A DNA stretch of 64,000 bases from Muribaculaceae bacterium (lineage in GTDB: Bacteria; Bacteroidota; Bacteroidia; Bacteroidales; Muribaculaceae), in the NCBI GenBank assembly GCA_017462345.1, contig JAFTRI010000026.1, forward strand, positions 51,133 to 115,132. The letters run 5' to 3'. Of the stretch, positions 1 to 6,392 are shown in pieces. How positions within the stretch are numbered: position 1 is the first letter of the stretch; the number at the start of each line of letters is the position of its first letter. Position numbers and translations under genes: made by a program. The notes under the pieces are model-generated. The model was not told the origin of the DNA, searched no databases, and was given only the letters and a program-made list of their open reading frames with translations.

Positions 1-790
1 CAAGGACTTTCGTCTCAAAAATCTTTACTGTAAGTGTCAGACTGTCACCGGACGGGATTTCTGTCCATGCGGCAGGGTAGGGGGACAGACCCCGCACAAG
101 GTTGTGTACTTCCAACGCGGAACGATTCCAGTCGATCATGCAGGTTTCCTTGAAAATCTTGGGTGCGGGAGCGGGTTCTATACCAGTGAGGAGCGAATCC
201 TGAGGGACAGGCTTCAGATCCCCTGCGATAATGTGTTCTATCGTGTCGATTGTGAGCTCGGCACCGAGCATCATGAGCCTGTCATGCACGTCTCCTACGT
301 TGTCCTGCGGCAGGATGTCAATGCGTTCCTGACGCAATATGTCTCCGGTGTCGATGTCGTGTTTCAGAAAGAATGTGGTTACACCGGTCTCGGTATCACC
401 GTTGATTACCGCCCAGTTGATTGGTGCCGCTCCACGGTATTTGGGCAGCAGCGAGGCATGAAGGTTGAATGTGCCTAAAGGCGGCATCGCCCATACCACT
501 TCGGGAAGCATACGGAATGCAATGACGATAAACAGGTCGGCATTCAGGTTGCGCAGCTCCTCGACAAATTCGGGCGCTTTCAGCCGTGGAGGCTGCATAA
601 GGTATAATCCGTTGGCAACGGCATATTGCTTTACCGGCGATTGCAGCAGCCGGTGTCCCCGCCCTGCGGGCTTGTCGGGCATTGTAACGACACCCACTAT
701 GTTATATCCGCCTTCATGGATGCGCCTTAAACTTTCTACTGCAAACTCGGGAGTGCCGAGAAATACTATCCTTAAATCTTCCTTGTTCAT
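1..790 (-). CDS. fmt: Methionyl-tRNA formyltransferase, 3' end outside window
   Basis: Formylates Met-tRNA(fMet) for translation initiation, using 10-formyl-tetrahydrofolate, in the cytoplasm. Translating the minus strand from the ATG at 790 gives an N-terminus reading MNKEDLRIVFLGTPEFAV, then the formyltransferase signature NLHASLLPKYRGAAPIN and the DTGDIL motif around residues 105-150, so the fold's catalytic half is complete. The reading frame is open to base 1, leaving about 263 codons of a usual 310-325; the C-terminal domain is beyond the window. The start overlaps the stop of the upstream pseudouridine synthase gene by four bases (ATGA), so the two are translationally coupled. Plus-strand frames here are shadows. 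Confidence 0.95.
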   Translation of the reverse strand, partial: MNKEDLRIVFLGTPEFAVESLRRIHEGGYNIVGVVTMPDKPAGRGHRLLQSPVKQYAVANGLYLMQPPRLKAPEFVEELRNLNADLFIVIAFRMLPEVVWAMPPLGTFNLHASLLPKYRGAAPINWAVINGDTETGVTTFFLKHDIDTGDILRQERIDILPQDNVGDVHDRLMMLGAELTIDTIEHIIAGDLKPVPQDSLLTGIEPAPAPKIFKETCMIDWNRSALEVHNLVRGLSPYPAAWTEIPSGDSLTLTVKIFETKVL

Positions 791-1485
791 TTTTCCGTAG
801 CTAAATTTTGTGTTATCGCTTTCCACAGGTTGTCGTTGTCAGGAATCGGTGCCGTCACATCAATGAACTTGCCTGAAACCGGATGTGTGAAGGAAATGTG
901 CCTTGCCATCAATGAGATGCTGCCGTCGGGGTTGCTGCGCTTGTCGCCGTATTTCAAATCGCCGCGTATAGTGCAGCCGATAGCCGAAAGCTGTACCCGG
1001 ATCTGGTGCTTACGTCCTGTCATAAGGTTGACTTCAAGCAGGTGATAGCGGTCAGATGAAGAAATATGGCGGTAGGAGAGTACCGCTTCCTTCGCTCCAT
1101 GCCTGGGGGCAGTTGAGGCATAGGACTTGTTGTTGCGTTCAGTCGTGGTTATGTAATGGGTGAGGGAGTCTTCGTGTTTCGGAGGCTGGTTGCGTGTTAT
1201 CGCCCAATAGGTCTTCTTCACTTCCCCGTTGCGGAACATTTCGTTCATCCGCGCCAAAGCCTTGGATGTCTTCGCGAAAACGACAATGCCGCTCACCGGA
1301 CGGTCAAGCCGATGCACTACTCCGCAGAATACGTTTCCCGGTTTGGCATATTTCTCCTTAATCCATTCTTTTAGTGTCTCAACAAGAGGCTTGTCACCGG
1401 TCTTGTCCCCCTGGACTATTTCTCCAGATGCCTTGTTGACTATGATGATGTGGTTGTCCTCGTACAGTACTTCCATGCTACACAA
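787..1485 (-). CDS. RluA-family RNA pseudouridine synthase
   Basis: Isomerises uridine to pseudouridine in rRNA or tRNA. The 232-residue protein starts with the typical strand VLYEDNHIIIVNKASGE and carries the catalytic motif HRLDRPVSG with the active Asp at residue 61, followed by the KTYWAI and GRKHQIRVQL blocks of the family. There is no N-terminal S4 domain, as in short RluA/TruC-like members, so the exact target uridine cannot be named. Met1 (1485) or Met4 (1476) could be the start. A -7 box lies at 1500-1507, so rluA-fmt probably has its own promoter just past the acyltransferase gene. The gene overlaps fmt by four bases. Confidence 0.93.
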   Translation of the reverse strand: MCSMEVLYEDNHIIIVNKASGEIVQGDKTGDKPLVETLKEWIKEKYAKPGNVFCGVVHRLDRPVSGIVVFAKTSKALARMNEMFRNGEVKKTYWAITRNQPPKHEDSLTHYITTTERNNKSYASTAPRHGAKEAVLSYRHISSSDRYHLLEVNLMTGRKHQIRVQLSAIGCTIRGDLKYGDKRSNPDGSISLMARHISFTHPVSGKFIDVTAPIPDNDNLWKAITQNLATEK

Positions 1486-1499
1486 TTCCTATTATTCTG

Positions 1500-1507
1500 C
1501 AAATATA
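1500..1507 (-). promoter_or_regulatory. Bacteroidetes -7 box for the pseudouridine synthase-fmt pair
   Basis: The minus strand reads TATATTTG, an exact match to TAnnTTTG, 15 bases upstream of the first possible start codon. No convincing TTTG box is visible 19-21 bases further up, so this is a half-supported promoter. Confidence 0.45.
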
Positions 1508-1524
1508 CGTAAAATAAGGGTATG

Positions 1525-2997
1525 TCAGAACCGGAAATATATGAACGGGGACACTTCTTCACTCATGAATTGGATGACAGTCTGAACCACAGCGATGAAC
1601 ACTACCAGTTTCATAATCCACGGCATTTTCACGAACAGTTGCCCCATGCGGTCAAACCATCGGCGAGGCATGGCGTGAGCCGAGATGATAACCGCCATCA
1701 TTATACACCATACATATCTGACTGACACGAATGGAATCACGTAGTCAAGGCTGAAGCCGGAAAAGATGTTGCGGATTATCAGCCATGAATCATTCCATGA
1801 ATCGGCACGGAAGAATACCCACAGCAGGGAGACGCATGTCATTGTTACGGCCCATGAAATGGCTTTTACCGGCCATACGTCGGGTATCCTGTCAAGTAGC
1901 GGGCGGGATGCCTTGTGTATGGCAAGCCCTACTCCGTGCATCGCTCCCCAAAAGACGAATTTCCATGCAGCCCCGTGCCAAAGCCCGCCAATGAGCATGG
2001 TGAGGAAATTGTTGAGGTAGGTGCGGAATGTGCCTTTGCGGTTCCCTCCCAGAGGAATGTAAAGGTAATCCCTCAACCAGGAGGATAGCGATATGTGCCA
2101 CCGCCGCCAGAACTCGGTGAGGTTCTTGGCCTTGTAGGGGAAGTCGAAATTGGCACTCAGACGGAATCCCATGATCAACGAGATGCCAATCGCCATGTCG
2201 GAGTAGCCTGAGAAGTCGCAGTAAATCTGCATGGTGTAACCTATTACCCCCATGAGGCTCTCGAATCCGGAATAGCCGGTAGGGGAGGCGAATATGAGAT
2301 CGTTGTATTGGGAAATATAGTCGGCAATTATCGCTTTCTTGATTATCCCGAGTATGATGAGCCAGAATCCGTAGTATATGTCATGGGTCGAGGCTTTGCG
2401 ATTTTCGGCAATCTGTGGAAGAAAATAGTCGGCACGGACGATAGGTCCTGCGACAAGAGCGGGGAAGAACGAGAGGAAAAAGATGTAGTCCATCCATGTG
2501 CGAGTTGGGGCAACACGGCCTTTGTACACATCGACAATGTAGCTTATCGACTGGAAGGTGTAGAATGATATCCCTACCGGAAGTGCGATGTCGAGCGGCT
2601 GGAAATTGCCTTCGACCATAGTATTCCAGTTCCATAGGAAAAAATTGGTGTACTTGAAATAACTCAGTATGCCCAGCGACGCGACAAGTGATGCCGTAAC
2701 GCAAAGTTTACGGGCAATGGTGCTTTTCATTCTTATCATGAGGTGGGACAGCCCCCAGTCAAACAATGATGTCCCGACCAGCATGAGGAAGAATAATCCG
2801 CTTGATTTATAGTAGAAGTACAGGCTGAATGCGATGACAAATGCCGTCATCTGCCACCTGCGTTTCTTTAAAAGGGCGTATATCGGCAGGAACAGGATAA
2901 AGAGCAGCCAGAATATGCCACTTGAGAAAATCATGGGCGCATCCTTGTCGTAGGATAGCAATTCGCAGATATTGTGCCAAACGATTGTTAAATCCAT
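1525..2997 (-). CDS. MBOAT-family membrane-bound O-acyltransferase (AlgI-like)
   Basis: Predicted to move acyl (usually acetyl) groups across the inner membrane for O-acetylation of an exported polysaccharide. The 490-residue protein is mostly hydrophobic, with about ten membrane segments. It contains the AlgI/DltB-type block FWRRWHISLSSWLRDYLYIP (residues 296-315) and the invariant MBOAT histidine at residue 341 in GGLWHGAAW. It lies 14 bp downstream of an SGNH hydrolase gene; such pairs usually make a transporter/acyl-donor plus a periplasmic transferase (known for AlgI with AlgJ/AlgX). The polysaccharide substrate is not evident from the neighbours. Confidence 0.92.
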   Translation of the reverse strand: MDLTIVWHNICELLSYDKDAPMIFSSGIFWLLFILFLPIYALLKKRRWQMTAFVIAFSLYFYYKSSGLFFLMLVGTSLFDWGLSHLMIRMKSTIARKLCVTASLVASLGILSYFKYTNFFLWNWNTMVEGNFQPLDIALPVGISFYTFQSISYIVDVYKGRVAPTRTWMDYIFFLSFFPALVAGPIVRADYFLPQIAENRKASTHDIYYGFWLIILGIIKKAIIADYISQYNDLIFASPTGYSGFESLMGVIGYTMQIYCDFSGYSDMAIGISLIMGFRLSANFDFPYKAKNLTEFWRRWHISLSSWLRDYLYIPLGGNRKGTFRTYLNNFLTMLIGGLWHGAAWKFVFWGAMHGVGLAIHKASRPLLDRIPDVWPVKAISWAVTMTCVSLLWVFFRADSWNDSWLIIRNIFSGFSLDYVIPFVSVRYVWCIMMAVIISAHAMPRRWFDRMGQLFVKMPWIMKLVVFIAVVQTVIQFMSEEVSPFIYFRF

Positions 2998-3011
2998 ATA
3001 GCTCTTCCCTG

Positions 3012-3800
3012 TTATCGTTTTGGTTGTAATACGACGACTCTGTCGGGGCGTGCCGATTGGGATTGCGGCAAGTCAAGACGTATGATGTGAGCTGCGTTCC
3101 GGGGCATCCAGCGTACGATGCTGTCCATCCACTGTGCCGCTGATGAACGAGTGGGGTGTGCCCCGTCCTTGGTACGGTCAAATTCCATCCCGTCGGAGAG
3201 GAAAAAGCTTCCTTCCCGGACATTGGAGGCGATCAGCCTGTTTATCCCTGTGTCGGGTTTCCAGTTTGGCGGACCTATCCACAGGTAGGGTATGTCGCCA
3301 ATCTGTTTCAGAATCGTCTTTACGTAACGGTCGCGTTTTTTCTCGATGTCCTTGACGAACAGCTCGTTGGCACCAAGGCATAGGAGTATGTATGTGGGCT
3401 TGAAGCGGCGGATGAATGTGCGTAGGGTGTCACAGCTTCCCCAAACATTGGAGGTGGAGCTATACCACACTACGGTGTACATCTTGTGTCCGTTTTCCTT
3501 TGCGTATGCCGCCATGCGCGGTGACAGTCCTTCAAGCATCGAGTCCCCGATAAACAGGATTGTCTGGGCAGTCGTGTCGACGGTCTGTTTCATGGTGTGG
3601 ACCTGCGGAACGGTGTCGGTGGCTATTGTGCCGTTATTGCCGTTATTAACGGAGTCGGGGTTCAGAGTAAGCCGTTCCATGATTCCTGAATTGCGCAACT
3701 CCAGATTCCCAATCGTTATGGTGTCCATGCTTGATGTCACAACAAAAAAAATCAGTGACGCTACAAGTATGCACCACAGTCCTATATATCCTCGCTTCAT
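3012..3800 (-). CDS. SGNH/GDSL hydrolase-fold protein, membrane-anchored
   Basis: Likely the extracytoplasmic partner of the downstream MBOAT protein in polysaccharide O-acetylation. From the chosen start it has an N-terminal membrane anchor (residues 4-22), a short Asn/Thr-rich linker, then SGNH blocks: ILFIGDSMLEG (nucleophile Ser87), LLCLGANE (oxyanion Asn) and DGAHPT (catalytic Asp and His) near the end. Two in-frame Met codons lie upstream (3848 and 3821), but a TAAATTTG -7 box at 3824-3831 would place the transcript start near 3817, so the ATG at 3800 is preferred. Hydrolase rather than transferase activity cannot be excluded from sequence. Confidence 0.85.
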   Translation of the reverse strand: MKRGYIGLWCILVASLIFFVVTSSMDTITIGNLELRNSGIMERLTLNPDSVNNGNNGTIATDTVPQVHTMKQTVDTTAQTILFIGDSMLEGLSPRMAAYAKENGHKMYTVVWYSSTSNVWGSCDTLRTFIRRFKPTYILLCLGANELFVKDIEKKRDRYVKTILKQIGDIPYLWIGPPNWKPDTGINRLIASNVREGSFFLSDGMEFDRTKDGAHPTRSSAAQWMDSIVRWMPRNAAHIIRLDLPQSQSARPDRVVVLQPKR

Positions 3801-3823
3801 TAAATATTTTTCTAAAATCATCC

Positions 3824-3831
3824 CAAATTTA
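3824..3831 (-). promoter_or_regulatory. -7 box upstream of SGNH-MBOAT operon
   Basis: Minus strand TAAATTTG fits TAnnTTTG and lies 24 bases upstream of the ATG at 3800. The -33 region is weak. Its position argues against the two longer reading-frame starts. Confidence 0.4.
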
Positions 3832-3906
3832 CAACATTTTTGCCGCATATTGGTAATTTTGGATTACCTTTACTAATAATTAACCACGATAAACGGATTA
3901 AACCAG

Positions 3907-5223
3907 ATGTTTGCTATAATCGCACTTTCGGTGACAGTATTGGTGTGTGTGATGTTTGCCTTGTCGATGATGAGGAAAAACAACGGATTAAGGGAACGGG
4001 CAGAGGCTTCATCGGCGGAGTTGGCTGTAGTAAATGCCCGCTATGAAGATGCATGTTCCCGGTTGGCTGACACAGCCCGGGAGCTCGCCGAGTTGCAAGT
4101 GCGTGACAGTGCATTGCGTGAGGAGAATGGCAGGATGAAAGAGCGGATGAAGTTTATCGAGGAGGAGAAAGAACGCCTGTCCAAAGAGTCGGAATTGCGT
4201 TTCAGGAATCTTGCAAATGAGATACTTAGTGATAATTCACGTGTGTTTAAGGAACAGAATGAAACGCGCCTGTCCGAAATACTTGCTCCTCTGAAAGAGA
4301 ATATAGAGCAGTTTAAACGCACAGTGTCGGAAAGTTATTCGGCGGAGTCGCGGGAGCGTTTCTCCCTGCATGAGAAGATCAAGGAGCTTATAGAGCTGAA
4401 CCAGTCCATTGGAAAGGAAGCGAAGGACTTGACGCAGGCGCTGAAAGGCAACAGCAAGGTACAGGGGGACTGGGGGGAAATTATACTCGAAAATCTGCTC
4501 GAACGGTCTGGGCTGCAACGTGACCGCGAGTTCTTTGTGCAGAAAACGACAGATGAGAATGGCAATGTCCTACGGAATGAAACGGGAGGGGCTTTGCGTC
4601 CTGATGTTGTGGTAAGTTACCCTGACGGACGTTGTGTCGTTATCGATTCAAAGGTGTCGCTTACGGCGTATGTCAACTATGTGAATGCCGATACTCCTGA
4701 AGATCAGGAGCGTTACAGGAAGCAGCATCTTGCATCGGTGCGTTCCCATATAGCCGAGCTTAGGGACAAGAAGTACCAGGACTATGTCGGTGGGGGAAAG
4801 ACCGATTTTGTAATGATGTTCATTCCCAATGAGGCTGCGTATGTTGCGGCAATGCAGATGGACTGTAGCCTGTGGCAGGAGGCGTATGATGTGAGGGTGC
4901 TTATTATATCCCCGACGCATCTTATCTCTGTCCTGAAGCTGATTTCCCAGTTGTGGAGTCATGACCGGCAGACGCGTAACGCCATAGATATTGCCGTTGA
5001 GAGCGGTAAAATGTATGACAAGTTTGTAGGTTTTGTCGAGGATATGAAAAAGATAGAGCGGACGCTTGGCCAGACTCGCGACGCGTATGACAGTGCAATG
5101 AAAAAACTTAATGACGGAACAGGTAATCTCGTGTCGCGTGCCGAGAAGTTGCGCAAGATGGGTGCGAAGGCGTCCAAGTCACTTCCTGAACCGGTAAAAA
5201 GCAAGGATGATGATGGAGAATAA
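3907..5223 (+). CDS. rmuC: DNA recombination protein RmuC
   Basis: RmuC proteins limit recombination between inverted repeats and contain a restriction-endonuclease-like fold. This 438-residue protein has an N-terminal membrane helix (about residues 2-20), a long charged coiled coil to about residue 140, then the RmuC domain with the conserved block GNSKVQGDWGEIILENLLE and the catalytic-core-like segment RPDVVVSYPDGRCVVIDSKV (Asp, then D-x-K). The C-terminal IERTLGQTRDAYDSAMKKL is also family-typical. The length fits. The last 17 bases overlap the next gene, indicating coupling. Confidence 0.93.
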   Translation: MFAIIALSVTVLVCVMFALSMMRKNNGLRERAEASSAELAVVNARYEDACSRLADTARELAELQVRDSALREENGRMKERMKFIEEEKERLSKESELRFRNLANEILSDNSRVFKEQNETRLSEILAPLKENIEQFKRTVSESYSAESRERFSLHEKIKELIELNQSIGKEAKDLTQALKGNSKVQGDWGEIILENLLERSGLQRDREFFVQKTTDENGNVLRNETGGALRPDVVVSYPDGRCVVIDSKVSLTAYVNYVNADTPEDQERYRKQHLASVRSHIAELRDKKYQDYVGGGKTDFVMMFIPNEAAYVAAMQMDCSLWQEAYDVRVLIISPTHLISVLKLISQLWSHDRQTRNAIDIAVESGKMYDKFVGFVEDMKKIERTLGQTRDAYDSAMKKLNDGTGNLVSRAEKLRKMGAKASKSLPEPVKSKDDDGE

Positions 5224-5500
5224 TGTTATGCCGGGCAGAATCGGAAAAATATCGGAACGTGTCTCGTTTGCCAACTTGCTCTTGTATATCCTGTGGCATG
5301 TGGGGTTGTTGTGTGAAAGCGACGCAGTGCTTTGGACGGTTGTTGCCGGGGTGTTGGTTTCGTTTGTCCTAACTGTCTATTGTTGGGTAAATGTGAAAAA
5401 GATTGAGGGTGGGAAATTCCGGAAAAAGGTTGTGATAAATATTTGGATTCAGGTGGCGTTCAGTGCCTTGTTTGCCATTATGTTCCTGATGGTGCTGTGA
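5207..5500 (+). CDS. Small two- or three-helix membrane protein, function unknown
   Basis: The 97-residue product begins inside the last codons of rmuC and has hydrophobic segments at about residues 21-33, 40-61 and 76-97 separated by a basic loop (KKIEGGKFRKK). I recognise no family. Overlap with rmuC and the hairpin terminator right behind its stop support a real gene cotranscribed with rmuC. Three consecutive Met codons leave the start uncertain by a few bases (5207, 5210 or 5213). Confidence 0.65.
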   Translation: MMMENNVMPGRIGKISERVSFANLLLYILWHVGLLCESDAVLWTVVAGVLVSFVLTVYCWVNVKKIEGGKFRKKVVINIWIQVAFSALFAIMFLMVL

Positions 5501-5510
5501 TGGCATAAAT

Positions 5511-5555
5511 GTAGCGATGGGCAGTATCCCAAAACCACCCATCGTTACAATATTT
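5511..5555 (+). terminator. Terminator of rmuC operon, possibly bidirectional
   Basis: An 11-bp stem with one mismatched pair (GTAGCGATGGG at 5511-5521 against CCCATCGTTAC at 5538-5548) follows the stop at 5500 and is trailed by AATATTT. It also lies past the 3' end of the opposing sigma-factor gene and could end that transcript too. Confidence 0.7.
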
Positions 5556-5602
5556 CAGGTCAGACCCTGAGTTCATTGAAGTCTGACTGATGTTTTTATA
5601 GA

Positions 5603-6106
5603 TTATTTATAGTCTTTCAGCATTACCTGCAGGCGTTGGCGCGCAAAAAATATGCGGCTTTTTATTGTCCCTAACGGCAGGTTCATCTTCTCGGCAATTT
5701 CGCTGTATTTGTATCCGGCGACATGCATCGAGAATGGTATGCGATATTCGTCGCTGAATGAATTTATCGCATCGGTAATCTCTTTGGCGGCAACTGAGCC
5801 TTCGGGGGTTTCATAGCCTGAGTCCTGAGGCAGATTGAGGTGGTACAGATCTTCTGTCTGGTCGATGATTGTAGCTGATCGTACCACCTTACGGTAGTTG
5901 TTGATAAAAATGTTGCGCATGATGGTGAACACCCATCCCTTGAAGTTAACATTGTCCACGTACTTGTCCTCGTTGTCAAGTGCTTTCAATGTCGTGTCCT
6001 GTAGCAGATCATAAGCATCATCCCTGTTAGATGTCAGAATGTAGGCGAAATTCAGCAGATTGTTTTGCAGGCCCAATAGTTTTGCTTGGAAATTTTTTGA
6101 ACTCAT
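5603..6106 (-). CDS. ECF-type RNA polymerase sigma factor
   Basis: The 167-residue protein has the two ECF domains: region 2 (residues about 10-75, including YDLLQDTTLKALDN) that contacts core enzyme and the -10 region, and region 4 (about 110-162, YSEIAEKMNLPLGTIKSRIF) with the -35-reading helix-turn-helix. It should direct transcription of a small regulon. No anti-sigma or SusCD-type transducer gene is adjacent, so it is probably an orphan controlled otherwise. The leader carries a palindrome at the predicted transcription start (see 6137-6159), which may be an autoregulatory or repressor site. Confidence 0.92.
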   Translation of the reverse strand: MSSKNFQAKLLGLQNNLLNFAYILTSNRDDAYDLLQDTTLKALDNEDKYVDNVNFKGWVFTIMRNIFINNYRKVVRSATIIDQTEDLYHLNLPQDSGYETPEGSVAAKEITDAINSFSDEYRIPFSMHVAGYKYSEIAEKMNLPLGTIKSRIFFARQRLQVMLKDYK

Positions 6107-6392
6107 AGTTTGTAGAATTAGTTATGTAATATTTTTCGTAATCTTTCAAGTAGATTACGATGCAAATATACAAATAAATTTAATATCAAAATTATTTTGC
6201 AATAAAATTTGATAAAAAATTTCATAACAAAATATGTGTATTGATTATGTTTTTGGAAATCAGCGATATATATATGGGATAAATTTATTACATAAATGTT
6301 ACAATAATAAATCTTTTGGTGTAACAACTGTAACAGTGATTGTAATAATTGGATTGTATTTTATATATGTTATTGATATATAGAATGTTGTG
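6107..6392. other. AT-rich intergenic region upstream of the ECF sigma gene
   Basis: A 286-bp, strongly AT-rich stretch between two minus-strand genes. It holds the sigma gene's -7 box (6163-6170), a leader palindrome (6137-6159) and, nearer 6300-6390, the 3' flank of the GH10-like gene, where TGTAACA-like words recur (TGTTACA, GTGTAACA, CTGTAACA, all within 6297-6336). No open frame there looks coding. Confidence 0.6.
6137..6170 (-). promoter_or_regulatory. Sigma-factor promoter with palindrome at transcription start
   Basis: Minus strand TATATTTG (6163-6170) fits the -7 box exactly. An 8-bp perfect inverted repeat (CGTAATCT, loop 7, AGATTACG; 6137-6159) falls where the RNA would start, about 50 bases before the start codon. 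It could be a repressor operator or a 5'-terminal stem-loop protecting the mRNA. Confidence 0.55.

Noticed and set aside
104-800. Two plus-strand frames (104-478 and 465-800)
   Set aside because: They are antisense to fmt, whose motifs are unmistakable.
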